A stretch of DNA of 64,000 bases from Sinonovacula constricta (GCA_007844125.1 CM017572.1:35699203-35763202), one strand, 5' to 3'. Positions 48,871 to 61,009 are shown, numbered from the stretch's first letter. Translations and numbers: made by a program. The notes: a model not told the origin generated them from the letters alone.

Positions 48871-51695
48871 AGGACCGACTAAGGTGCTGTGTAGCAGAAG
48901 GACCGACTGATGTGCTGTGTAGCAGAAGGACCGACTGATGTGCTGTATTGGTTAGCAGAAGGACCGACGCCGGTACTGTGCCGGTTAGCGGAAGGACCGA
49001 CTGCGGTGCTGTGTCGGTTAGCACAAGGACCGACTGAGGTGCTGTGTCGGTCAGCAGAAGGACCGACTGAGATGCTGTGTCGACTGAGGTGCTGTGTCGG
49101 TCAGCAAAAGGACCGACTCTATAGCTGTGTTGGTTAGCAGAAGGACCGACTGCGGTGCTGTGTCGGTTAGCAGAAGGACCGACTTAGGTGCTGTGTTGGT
49201 CAGCAAAAGGACCGATTGAGGTGCTGTGTCGCTCAGCAAAAGGACCGATTGAGGTGCTGTATCGGTCAGCAGAAGTACAGACTGAGGTACTGTGCCGTTC
49301 GTCAAAAGGACCGCTTGAGGTGCTGTGTTTGTAGCAGAAGGCCCAACTTAGGTGCTTTGTTGGTAGCAGAAGGACTGACTGAGGTGCTGTGTAGCAGATA
49401 ACCCAACTGAGGTGCTGTGTTGGTAGCAGAAGGACCGACTAGGTGCTGTGTTGGTAGCAGAAGGACCGACTAGGTGCTGTGTAGCAGAAGGACCGACTGA
49501 GGTGCTGTGTCGGTCAGCAGAAGGACCAACTGAGGTGCTGTGTTGGTAGCAGAAGGACCGACTGAGGTGCTGTGTAGCAGAAGGACCGACTGAGGTGCTG
49601 TGTTGGTAGCAGAAGGACCGACTGAGGTGCTGTGTTGGTAGCAGGAGGACCGACTGAGGTGCATTGTAGCAGAAGGACCGACTGAGGTGCTGTGTAGAAG
49701 AAGACCCAACTGAGGTGCTGTGTTGGTAGCAGAAGGACCGACTGAGGTGCTGTGTTGGTAGCAGAAGGACCGACTAGGTGCTGTGTAGCAGATAACCCAA
49801 CTAAGGTGCTGTGTTGGTAGCAGAAGGACCGACTGAGGTGCTGTGTAGAAGAAGACCCAACTGAGGTGCTGTGTAGCAGAAGGACCGACTGAGGTGCTGT
49901 GTTGGTAGCAGAAGGACCGACTGAGGTGCTGTGTAGCAGAAGGACCGACTGAGGTGCTGTGTAGCAGAAGAACCGACTGAGGTGCTGTGTAGCAGAAGGA
50001 CCGACTGAGGTGCCGTGTAGAAGAAGGACTGACTGAGGTGCTGTTTAGCAGATGACCCAACTGAGGTGCTGTGTTGGTAGCAGAAGGACCGACTGAGGTG
50101 CTGTGTAGCAGAAGGACTGACTAAGGTGCTGTTTAGCAGAAGGACCGACTGATGTGCTGTGTAGCAGAAGGACTGACTGAGGTGCTGTGTTGGTAGCAGA
50201 AGGACCGACTGAGGTGCTGTTTAGTAGATGACCAACTGAGGTGCTGTGTTGGTAGCAGAAGGACCGACTGAGGTGCTGTTTAGTAGATGACCCAACTGAG
50301 GTGCTGTGTTGGTAGCAGAAGGACCGACTGATGTGCTGTGTAGCAGAAGGACCGACTAAGGTGCTGTTTAGCAGAAGGACCGACTGATGTGCTGTGTAGC
50401 AGAAGGACTGACTGAGGTGCTGTTTAGCAGATGACCCAACTGAGGTGCTGTGTTGGTAGCAGAAGGACCGACTGATGTGCTGTGTAGCAGAAGGACTGAC
50501 TAAGGTGCTGTGTAGCAGAAGGACCGACTGATGTGCTGTGTAGCAGAAGGACCGACTAAGGTGCTGTGTAGCAGATGGACCGACTGATGTGCTGTGTAGC
50601 AGAAGGACCGACTAAGGTGCTGTGTAGCAGAAGGACCGACTGATGTGCTGTGTAGCAGAAGGACCGACTAAGGTGTTGTGTAGCAGATGGACCAACTGAG
50701 GTGCTGTGTAGCAGATGGACCAACTGAGGTGCTGTGTAGCAGATGGACCAACTGAGGTGCTGTGTAGCAGATGGACCAACTAAGGTGCTGTGTAGCAGAA
50801 GGACCGACTAAGGTGCTGTGTAGCAGAAGGACCGACTGATGTGCTGTGTAGCAGAAGGACCGACTGAGGTGCTGTGTAGCAGATGGACCAACTGATGTGC
50901 TGTGTAGCAGAAGGACCGACTGAGGTGCTGTGTAGCAGAAGGACCGACTGAGGTGCTGTGTAGCAGATGGACCAACTGATGTGCTGTGTAGCAGAAGGAC
51001 CGACTGAGGTGCTGTGTAGCAGATGGACCAACTGATTTGCTGTGTAGCAGAAGGACCGACTGAGGTGCTGTGTAGCAGAAGGACCGACTGAGGTGCTGTG
51101 TAGCAGATGGACCGACTGATGTGCTGTGTAGCAGAAGGACCGACTGAGGTGCTGTGTAGCAGAAGGACCGACTGATGTGCTGTGTAGCAGAAGGACCGAC
51201 TGATGTGCTGTGTAGCAGAAGGACCGACTGAGGTGCTGTGTAGCAGATGAACCAACTGAGGTGCTGTGTAGTAGAAGGACCGACTAAGGTGCTGTGTAGC
51301 AGAAGGACCGACTGATGTGCTGTGTAGCAGATGGACCAACTGATGTGCTGTGTAGCAGATGGACCAACTGAGGTGCTGTGTAGCAGAAGTACCGACTGAT
51401 GTGCTGTGTAGCAGATGGACCAACTGAGGTGCTGTGTAGCAGATGGACCAACTGAGGTGCTGTGTAGCAGAAGGACCGACTGATGTGCTGTGTAGCAGAA
51501 GGACCGACTAAGGTGCTGTGTAGCAGAAGGACTGACTAAGGCGCTGTGTAGCAGAAGGACCGGCTGATGTGCTGTGTAGCAGAAGGACCGACTAAGGTGC
51601 TGTGTAGCAGAATGACCGACTGATGTGCTGTGTAGCAGAAGACCGACTGATGTGCTGTGTAGCAGAAGGACCGCGTGTGTGCTTTCGGGTGAATG

Positions 51696-52740
51696 CAAGT
51701 TTTGCCCATGGAATGCTTTAGTAACAATCAACGCATTGCAATCCCAAGTCCTGTGATCGGTTTTCCATCTTGTCATCAAGAGTCGAATGTATCAAAACAC
51801 AATAACACAAACATCGGGCAATGAATATATTTACCATACTTCTTTACACAAAACATAGATAATGTTATTAATATTGTTTGGAATTTCTCACAATTGTCGA
51901 ATTCAAAACCTTAAGCTACCAAAGCTTTTCCTGATCAATATTATGCAGTAACTCACTCGTTCCACTGTTTCTGAAATGACAACAGTCTCGGTCGGTTATA
52001 TTGGAATTGCCATTGCTCAAATAAGGTAAATGGATGTTTTGATAGAATAACTTGTTTACACACAAAGTTATGTTGTTAAACTGAAGACAACAGAAATGAG
52101 CTTCCTTTACACCAGCAGTTCTCTGGCAGGTTGAATGTATGGTCACCGGCAACCTCATTTACAGTGGCTGTATATTCAATAAACTAAACTAGTTGTTAAA
52201 ATTGTTTACGCTATCCCTGATGACGTCATTGAGGCTGGTGACAGGATGATGACAAACAATCCACGACACCTTTGCGGTAAATTAAAAATTATTTATATGG
52301 AGGCTTTTTTTCACAGGTTCATCAAAGAATAAGTTAAGAATTTGGTGTATTTGATATACATAACTTCTTACAAAAATGTACAAACCTTTTAAAAGTTTAA
52401 CCTACTAAACCAATGGACGGTAGATATACAAAACTCGTTGGTCTAACATTTTCTTTATCAATCGCCAAAGCGACAAACCTGTTACGTACATCAGGACGGA
52501 CTCCTTTTTAAATACCGACCTCTGAGGTGCAAAAGTCGTCAAATCCTAACTTCAGATATTAAGGGAGGTAACAACTTGTAACCAAAATCAAATAGTTTGT
52601 AACGATTTTACTTCTCTTGTTTATTGTGTGACTTCACGAACGGTGAGGTAAATTTCTTTGAAAACCACACCCATTTCAGTGGTCCTAAGACTTACCAATC
52701 GGAACTCCTTGGGTAATGCCGTCCTCGGATCAATCATACC
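51696..52740. repeat. Segmental duplication F, copy 1, between two minisatellite blocks
   Basis: About 1.05 kb collinear with 55148-56205 with few changes. Its minus strand has an open, cysteine-containing stretch (51916-52158, HFCCLQFNNITLCVNK) ending at a possible GTGAGT donor. The second copy has an in-frame stop in that stretch. I do not call a gene. Confidence 0.9.
52696..52740. mobile_element. Left terminus of the Mutator-like element, cut off by minisatellite
   Basis: Starts CAATCGGAACTCCTTGGG next to the 9-bp word AAGACTTAC (52687-52695). It matches the left terminus of the complete element at 56158, but stops at 52740 where minisatellite monomers begin. The right terminus is absent. 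Confidence 0.75.
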
Positions 52741-54585
52741 TGTGTTGGTTAGCACAAGGACCGACTGCGGTACTGTGTCGGTTAGCTGAAGGACCGACTT
52801 AGGTGCTGTGTTGGTCAGCAAAAGGACCGATTGATGTGCTGTGTCAGTCAGCATAAGGACCGACTGAGGTGCTGTGTCGGTCGGCAGATGGACTGACTGA
52901 GGTGCTGTGTCAGTTAGAAGAAGGACTGACTTAGGTGCTGTGTCAGTTAGCAGAAGTACAGACTGAGGTGCTGTGTCGTTCAGCAAAAGGATCGATTGAG
53001 GTGCTGTGTCAGTAAGCAGAAGGACCGACTGAGTTGCTGTGTCAGTCAGCAGAAGTACAGACTGAGGTGCTGTGTTGTTCATCAAAAGGACCGATTGAGG
53101 TGCTGTGTTTGTAGCAGAATGACTAACTGAGGTGCTGTGTAGCAGATGACTCAACTGAGGTGCTGTGTTGCAGATGACCCAACTGAGGTGCTGTGTTGGT
53201 AGCAGAAGGACCGACTGAGGTGCTGTGTAGCAGATGACCCAACTGAGGTGCTGTGTTGGTAGCAGAAGGACCGACTGAGGTGCTGTGTAGCAGAAGGACC
53301 AACTGAGGTGCTGCGTAGCAGAAGGACAAACTGAGGTGCTATGTAACAGAAGGACCGACTGAAGTGCTGTGTTTGTCAGCAAAATGACTGACTGAGGTGC
53401 TGTGTAGCAGAAGGACCGATTGAAGTGCTGTGCAATAGAAGGCCCAACTGAGGTGCTGTGTCGGTCAGCAGAAGGACCGACTGAGATGCTGTATAGCATA
53501 AGGACCGACTGAGGTGCTGTGTAGCAGAGGGACCGACTGAGGTGCTGTGTAGCAGAATGACCGACTGAGGTGCTGTGTAGCAGAAGGACCGACTGAGGTG
53601 CTGTGTTTGTCAGCAGAATGACTGACTGATGTGCTGTGTAGCAGAAGGACCGACTGAGGTGCTGTGTAGCAGAAGCCCCAACTGAGGTGCTGTGACGGTC
53701 AGAAGAAGGACCGTCTAAGGTGCTGTGTAGCAGAAAGACCGACTGAGGTGCTGTTTTAGTAGGAGATGGACAGACTGAGGTGCTGTGTCAGTCAGCAGGA
53801 GGACCAACTGGTTCTGTGTCGGTCAGCAGAACACCGACTAAATTGCTGTGCGGTCTGCAGAAAGGCTGACTGATGCTGTGTCTGTCAGCAGAAGGTCCGA
53901 CTACTGGTGCTGTGTCGGTTAGCAGAAGGACTGGCTGAGGTGTTGTGTCGGTCAGCAGAAGGACTGACTGAGGTGCTGTGTCGGTCAGCAGAATTACCGA
54001 CTAAGATTCTGTGTCGGTAAGGAGAAGGACCGACTGGTGCTGTGTTGGTTAGCAGGAGGACTGGCTGAGGTGCAGTGTCGGTCAGCTGAAGGACTGACTG
54101 AGGTGCTGTGTCGGTCAGCTGAAGGACCGACTGAGGTGCTGTGTCGGTCAGCAGAAGGACCGACTGGTGCTGTCTCGATCTGCAAAAGGACCGACTGGTG
54201 CTGTGTCGGTCAGCAGAAGGACTGACTTAGGTGCTGTGTCGGTCAGCAGAAGGACCGACTGAGGTACTGTGTCGGTCAGCAGAAGGACCGACTGATGCTG
54301 TGTTGGTCAGCAGAAGGAGGGACTGAGGTGCTGTGTTGGTAGCAGAAGGACCGACTGGTTCTGTGTCGGTCAGCAGAAGGACAGACTGGTTCTGTGTCGG
54401 TCAGTAGAAGGACCGACTGGTTCTCTGTCGGTCTGCAGAAGGACCGATTGGTTCTGTGTCTGTCAGCAGAAAGACCGCCTAAGATGCTGTATCGGTCTGC
54501 AAGAAGGAGCAACTGGTGCTGCGTCGGTTTGCGGAAGGACGGACTGAGGTGCTGTGTCGGTCAGCAGAAGGACGACTGAGATGCG
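52741..54585. repeat. Second minisatellite block, same monomer family
   Basis: About 1.85 kb of the same 28-33 bp monomers, more diverged, with shortened forms lacking GAGG (GACTGGTGCTGTG, GACTGGTTCTGTG) towards the 3' end. Open frames are by-products. Confidence 0.95.
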
Positions 54586-55147
54586 TGGATAGGTGTACAT
54601 TTCTAACCTCGACTTTTTTTAGTGGTTTCTCAAATATAGAGAGTAAAAAAAAAAAGACTAATCAATTACGTTTACTTAATTTTTTGTAATTATAACCGCA
54701 ACAGTGACGTAGCAATGACGTTAATAAAATAATACTGGCCATATTGTATATTGGTTAGGGGAGAAGAACAAATGTAGAACGCAAAATACTAGATTTTAAA
54801 AAAAAGCATTGCTTAAAACAAAAAGCGTCAAAGGAGAAGTGTAAATGATTGTAGTACACTGTGCATATTAAATTTGATTTGAAGAACCAAAAACATCGGG
54901 AAACAACACGCAACAATCTTGAAAGAATGATTTAACTGACATTTACAACTATAAACTTGAATGTGAATTAGAACTAAGACTGTTAGCTAGCATTTTATTT
55001 TAAAGTTTAAACTCTTGTATAATATTGCAGACTCTTCTGAACACGCGTGCATGCACTTTTATATGTACGCATGCATGTATTCAGGTGTGTTTACTCGAAT
55101 GTTTATAAAACTGCTTATGTATTTACTTTGTATGTGTGTTGGATGAT
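54586..55147. other. No recognisable gene
   Basis: AT-rich spacer between the second minisatellite block and segmental duplication copy 2. Confidence 0.4.
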
Positions 55148-56205
55148 ACAAGTTTTGCCCATTGAATGCTTTAGTATCAACGCATCGCAATCCCAAGTCC
55201 TGTGAACGGTTTTCCATCTTGTTATCAAGAGTCGAATGTATCAAAACACAATAACACAAACATCGGGCAATGGATATATTTACGATACTTCTTCACACAA
55301 AACATAGATAATGTTATTAATATTGTTTGGGTTTTCTCACAATTGTCGAATTCAAAACCTAAAGCTACCAAAGCTTTTCCTCATCAATATTATGCAGTAA
55401 CTAACTCGTTTCAATGTCTTTAAAATGACAACAGTCTCGGTCGGTTATATTGGAATTGTCATTGCTCAAATAAGGTAAATGTATGTTTTGATAGTATTAC
55501 TTGTTTACACAAAAAGTTATGTTGTCAAACTGAAGACAACAGAAATGAGCTTCCCTTACACCAGCAGTTCTCTGGCAAGTTGAATGCCAGCTTCTTATGT
55601 ATGGTCACCGGCAACCTCATTAACAGTGGCTGTATATTCAGTAAACCTTAACTAGTTGTTAAAATTGTTTACGCTATCCCTGATGACGTCATTGAGGCTG
55701 GTGACAGGATGATGACAAACAATCCACGACACCTTTGCGGTAAATTAAAAAATATTTATATGGAGGCTTTTTTTTCACAGGTTCATCAAAGAATAAGTTA
55801 AGAATTTGGTGTATTTGATATACATAACTTCTTACAAAAATGAACAAACCTTTTAAAAGTTTAACCTACTAAACCAATGGACGTAGATATACAAAACTCG
55901 TTGGTCTAACATTTTCTTTATCAATCGCCAAGGCGACAAACCTGTTACGCACATCAGGACGGACTCCTTTTTAAATACCGACCTCTGAAGTCCAAAAGTT
56001 GTCAAATCCTAACTTCAGTTATTAAGGGAGGTAACAACTTGTAACCAAAATTAAATAGTTTCTAACGATTTGACTTCCCTTGTTTATTGTGTGACTTCAC
56101 GAACGGTGACGTAAATTTCTTTGAAAACCACACCCATTCAGTGGTCCTAAGACTTTCCAATCGGAACTCTTTCGGTAATTCCGTCCTCGGATCAATCATA
56201 CCTAG
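55148..56205. repeat. Segmental duplication F, copy 2
   Basis: Collinear with 51696-52740. Here the Mutator-like element at its right edge continues into unique sequence instead of minisatellite, so this copy better reflects the original arrangement. Confidence 0.9.
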
Positions 56206-56472
56206 GATGTATCTGGTGCAATGATACTTACAGAAATCATGATCGTTTTGTTCATCGGAAGTCGGAAGAGGAATATGCCTAAAATGTAGTTCGCACAAAA
56301 CATAAACAATGGCATCGTTTGACATCTGTGTATCTGTGTAGTGAGCTTTCATCCGAGCTGTTTTGACGTCTGTAACAAAAGTAGCCCCAATAATGGAAAT
56401 GGCACAGGTGATCTGACTACCTACATACATCCTAGAGATGATTTATGAAGGATTTCCGAGGTGTTCTGATTG
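56158..56472. mobile_element. Mutator-like element, 315 bp, with exon-like cargo
   Basis: The left terminus CAATCGGAACTCTTTCGG and the inverted right terminus CAATCAGAACACCTCGG align for about 55 bp, ending in the shared inner word CTAGGATGTAT. Flanks are AAGACTTTC (56149-56157) and AAGACTTAC (56473-56481). The paralogous left flank at 52687 is AAGACTTAC, so the original 9-bp duplication was exact. Nine-base duplications with long inverted termini fit Mutator-like elements. The 200-bp interior contains the exon-like stretch 56232-56369. Confidence 0.8.
56232..56369 (-). CDS. Possible 46-codon exon inside the Mutator-like element
   Basis: Minus strand: acceptor TTTTGTTACAG, donor GTAAGT, 138 nt, phase 1-1, no stop. 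The peptide includes KTARMKAHYTDTQMSNDAIV and YVLCELHFRHIPLPTSDEQ. I do not recognise the family. It has the same phase as every internal exon of the minus-strand gene at 6.9-27.6 kb, so it could splice in frame, but nothing shows that they are one gene. The open frame also extends both ways (56062-56430), so an unspliced reading is possible. Confidence 0.4.
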
Positions 56473-56481
56473 AAGACTTAC

Positions 56482-58559
56482 GTCTTGAGACTTTGTACCT
56501 CAGCCACCCATGACTTGGTTTGCGAGTCATCTTACCAACTTTTTATTGTTAGCGGCGTTTGGCCACACTTAAGTTGAAGTTAAGTAACGGGTCGTATTTT
56601 ACGAGGCAGCAGTGAGTTTACATTTATGGAGCATTACAAACATAACAACCTGACTTGAAGGCAAGTCTATTTTCAGATTTGTTTAGAATGAGGGATAAAA
56701 AAGAATTATATCACATTTAATAATTATTGTGTTAAAAAACTAATTGTATGATAGACATAATAACAGGTTGATGTTAAACAAAACAAAATTCGGCTAACAT
56801 TTCTTTTCCTAAACACCAACATAGTGTAAATTAACAATAAGTAGACAGGAATACAATTCACTTTTGTGAAAGATATCAACAAACAAGGATCAAAGTTTTA
56901 ACCATTTTAATTACCTAAAACACAACTGTAGTGCAAAAAAGCAAACACAAATGTAAAATATAATAAAAGTACAATTTGAAATTTTTAAGAACCATAACAG
57001 ACCAAAACTATGTCTTTACTTGTAAACATCTTGGAATAATTATTTAATATTTTTTATTTTTTGTACTAGAAGACTTTAATCTGAAAAAGATTTGACAAGT
57101 AGATTGTTTTGTAAAACTACGCGGGCTTTCTTCGTAAGAGATGGTTACCGAAACACGTTCAAATCTTTGTTAGCAAGCTGCTCGAAACTAAACAAGAAAC
57201 AGGCGCTGTGTTTCGAAGACTCACCAATCAGACAGCGCAGAGGGAATCTGTAAATGACCAAGGCACATTCACACCTGGCGGGGCAAACCGATGACAATAA
57301 CAAATTCAAGAAGAAAACCGTTATCTTATACAAAGAAAAATGTACTGCAATAAAATATATGAAAGACAAAACATTGAGAAAATTGACACCTGGGTTGGCA
57401 TAATTGTCGGATTTTTCATTATTGACCGGGCCGGTAGTCAATACTGGTTAAAACAGGTTAATACAGGTCAAAATACTTTATAATCATTATTAATCAAAAG
57501 TATTCAATGGACATAAACATGCACAAAGCATGTCTATTTACTGTCGTATGTAAGTTTAACTATTGAATAATCAATTAATTGGTGTTTTGTATTCGAATTA
57601 GGTACTAGAATGGAGGGGAAATAAGGGTAGCAGTGTGAAATTTTGCATTATATCTCATCGCGGTAATCGTGAGAGTAAGAGAAAGAGAAGCGTAAGAGTG
57701 TGTTAACAATACTTATACAGTATTAAAATTGTATAACGTACTTCATATTTTTGTGCAATATGCTTCGTTTTATTCCATTGACAAATTAAACTATTCTTAT
57801 AATGTTTGTCTGTTTATGGTGATTAACATAATGTATCATTAGCAAAACATTTTAGTTTATAAAATTAAATAAAATACTTAAAGTTTAACCCCTTATGGAC
57901 CAGTAATAGTTGTATTTGTCACATAAAACATGGTATTGGAAAAATCTTTTCATCTATAATTATTTTATTTTCATGATGTTCCCCACTTTTTGAAAAACAG
58001 GAATGTCTATATTTCCAGCATGTTTTGTGATTGCACCCGCACATTTCTTGCAGTAAAATGGCAACTCATACAAAAGATTCTAGTGTTTCACACTACTTCA
58101 AACGAGCAAATGCAACGACAAAGACGAACGTGTTTAATGTATACTTTCATAATATTTTGTTTCAGCGAATAATTTTTGCTTCTTGCCGCTGTCTGTTGAG
58201 GAACAGCATCGGTATCCTTAAATACTGTCCAGTTCTGTGTACAAGAGTATCTTTCTGCGAGCAATTTATCTCCAATTTCATTTGCCAAACATTCATCCTT
58301 AATGACTCTTCCCCCGCGATACTAATGAACCTTATTGGATTACACAGGGGTAATTTGTTCGGCTATTCATTAGATCTGTCGCCACGACTTGGTCGTCTCG
58401 CGTATACTAAAACGTAACTAGAATTATTCCGCATTTTGTCCTGAATGCTTAAGCACAACAACGTTCTTGCACTCAAATCTGGTTTCACATTATCTAAAAT
58501 ACAGCCGATTACTAAACCCATGAGCTACAGTTATATGAGCATTGCAACATGTGTGCTTC
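56482..58559. other. No recognisable gene
   Basis: Open frames at 57145-57441 and 58031-58417 have no family motif that I can name. Nothing else seen. Confidence 0.4.
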
Positions 58560-59130
58560 AACCGGTTTTACGGCGCTCTAACCGCGTGCTTCCTCGTGAG
58601 TTTCTCAAATAAAAGCAATGAAATGAAAACTTGATAAGTTATGACGAAAGTAGTGGCGTCATTGAAAAATAATGTCCACATAGTGTTTAGGAGAGGGAGA
58701 GGTATTATTTCGATTTGAAGAACTACATAACATTGTTGATTCTGATTGAAATTTCTTTTTTGAATGAAGAAAAAAATGACCAGTTCATGTGAAGATGGAA
58801 TTGAGGAACCAAAGTCCAATGTTCATCAAAGAAAATTTTCCTAACTATCCTTATAGATTTAATTAAATGACAACATAGATAAAATGAACTGGGAGATCTT
58901 TTACGACCGCCACACTGCACAAGTAACTCTGTTGTGATCATGAATAAGAATATATGACAAAGTCCTATGAGCATTGCAACATATACTAAAAATGAAAAGG
59001 CACAGGACAACACATGCAAGTCAAAATGTAAAAGTAAGAACAAATCTGTGATGAGTTATTTAACAAAAAAGCATACCCAAACAAAATTACCGCCTTGGAA
59101 CGTGCAGTCGGCAAATCGGACCGACTAGGT
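58560..59130 (-). repeat. Dispersed repeat D, near-full copy, reverse orientation
   Basis: Reverse complement of 32020-32660 along its length, from CTAGTCGGTCCGATTTGCCG at the 59.1-kb end to TAAAACCGGTT at the 58.56-kb end. Confidence 0.85.
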
Positions 59131-59424
59131 TAATAACATTTAATTAAAATACGTAATAATAAGTAATCATTATAAATTCTATGGATTTTTACCTGATTTG
59201 ATAAGCCGGGTAGTTGGCTTATTAAACATACTACTAAGAACAACTAGCAAGATCTGAAACCCAATACACATACAAGCAAGTTATAACCAAAACCATTCAT
59301 CAAAACAAAGTAAAAATGTTTCCTTGCAAGTCCAAATTTAACTGCTGGGTGTTATTTTAATGATTAAAAATCTGGGTCAGGTCTTTGCTGGGGTTTTTCA
59401 TTATTTTGGTTATTGTGTTGAAAG

Positions 59425-59640
59425 TTAACAGTGACATTTCCGTAACTGTGACATTTCCGTAACAGTGACATTTCCGTAAAAGTAACATTTCCGTAACAGT
59501 GACATTTCCGTAACAGTATCATTTCCGTAACAGTAACATTTCCGTATCAGTGACATTTCCAGTAACAGTAACATTTCCGGTAACATTGACATTTCCGTAA
59601 CAGAGACATTTCCGTAATAGTGACATTTCCGTAGAATGGA
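59425..59640. repeat. 17-bp minisatellite
   Basis: About 12 copies of GTGACATTTCCGTAACA with single-base variants. Confidence 0.92.
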
Positions 59641-59710
59641 CAGACTGCAAAAGGGACTGACTGGTGTGCTTAAACCGGTTTTAGAGCGCTCATCAGTGTT
59701 GACTGGTAGT
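59641..59710 (-). repeat. Dispersed repeat D, core fragment
   Basis: Contains GACTGCAAAAGGGACTGACT then GTGTGCTTAAACCGGTTTT, the junction core of the D family. Confidence 0.65.
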
Positions 59711-60179
59711 GCCAATCAATAGGCCAATGAGGAAGAAGACAGTCGCTCATTTTCTTGTTTTTATTCATGGAAAGTCCAAGCCATGTCGTACATGATTAAG
59801 CATCAGTCAGTCTGGAAGGCGTTCATGCGTCTGATTAAATAAATAATATAAAGTAGTCGTGTGCTTTCATTCCTTGTTCAAATAAAGAGATTCAGAATAG
59901 TAGTACTTTTATGTTGATATTTACATCCGGGCTTTGAAGTAGAAGATATATGGTATATTTAACGTTTCTATGCATCTCCCATGACTGTTGTAATATGTCG
60001 TAAATCTTCGCATCGTATAATAAATAATTCAATTTCATCAAAAATCGCTCCAATGCAAAGAGAAGATAAATGCATAAAGTAAATAGTCACATAAAGTATG
60101 TATATACTACTGCGTCTCTTTTTTGGTCACTTTCTCTTTCTGCCACTCGTTCTCTGTCTGTTTATCTGTATGAACGTCT

Positions 60180-60720
60180 GTCTTTATGTCTGTCTGACAA
60201 AGTCCTATGATCATTGTACTATATACAGAAATTTGAAAAAAGGCCAAGGACAAAGGTATTCGCATGCAAACCAAATGTAAAAATAAGAAACAAAAATCTG
60301 TGATGAGTCATTTAACAAAACAAGCATATCCGACAATTACCGCCTTGGAACACTATTACAGGTGTCCACACAATGGTCAAAATTCATTAGAAATCGGAAA
60401 ACAGGCAAGTCTTGAGCTGCGAATAAACACATCTTCTAAATTATGGAATGTGCAAAAGTTACACCAGAGTCACTAACATGCAGATATTTAATAAGAATAT
60501 ATGACAAATTCATATGAGCATTGCAACACATACCAAACCCTGAAAAGGCACAGGAGAAAGGTATTCACATGCAAGTCAAATGTAAAAGAACAAATCTGTG
60601 ATGAGTCATTTAACAAAAAGAGCAAACCCGACAGTTACCACCTTCGAACGGTCAATCGGCAAAAGGGACAAACTGGGATTCTTTAAGCGGTTTTACAGCG
60701 CTTTAATCTCGCATTTCCTA
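60180..60720 (-). repeat. Dispersed repeat D, two partial copies
   Basis: Pieces at about 60195-60350 and 60490-60720 (reverse orientation) each repeat GACAAA...TATGA.CATTG, AAAGGTATTC.CATGCAA and ATCTGTGATGAGTCATTTAA. The second continues through GGTCAATCGGCAAAAGGGAC to the AAGCGGTTTTACAGCGC end. Confidence 0.8.
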
Positions 60721-61009
60721 AGGGGTTCCTCAAATGCAAGCAATGAAAAGAAAACCGATCTATTTGTATAAAAACAATTGATATAAAGAATATATTAATA
60801 ATGAACCGTAGCAACTAGAGGATATTTTTAAAATAATTATTAAACCTTTAAAATATATTTTATCGTAACCTTATCAAAATTGGCTAACCTCATAACACGA
60901 TCAAGCGAAATTTTCCATATCGCGGTTGTCACTCTAACTATAATATGTACTCGAGCGTATTCGTCTATCTAGGGTGACAGACAATAGATAAGCAAATCTC
61001 TTTAAAAGT
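60721..61009. other. No recognisable gene
   Basis: Short AT-rich spacer, nothing seen. Confidence 0.4.

Larger units (their letters stand above)
39945..51672. repeat. Giant minisatellite, 28-33 bp monomers with higher-order repeats
   Basis: About 11.7 kb of tandem monomers sharing GGACCGACTGAGGTGCTGTG, roughly 380-400 copies judged from length. Three main variants differ in the linker after the core: 33 bp (GTCGGTCAGCAGAA), 32 bp (GTTGGTAGCAGAA) and 28 bp (GTAGCAGAA). The first 0.5 kb is mostly 33-mers; variants mix and then 28-mers dominate towards 51.6 kb. A rare variant containing ACGCCGGTACTGTGCCGG recurs at 40801, 41733, 44111, 46220 and 48967, marking higher-order units. Long open frames on both strands come from repetition and carry no other coding sign. 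Confidence 0.97.

Noticed and set aside
39945..51672. CRISPR-like regular array
   Set aside because: No constant-repeat/unique-spacer pattern: the whole monomer is repeated. The window is eukaryotic.
40071..54579. Many long open frames (up to 375 codons) encoding repeats such as VGPSATQHLSRSFCY and EGPTEVLCRSA on both strands
   Set aside because: They follow directly from tandem monomers whose lengths rarely bring in stop codons. The frames occur on both strands and change peptide with each monomer length. There is no splice, start or composition evidence for a protein.
58031..58417. 128-codon plus-strand open frame as a transposase relic
   Set aside because: I could not match any catalytic or zinc-finger motif with enough confidence to name it.
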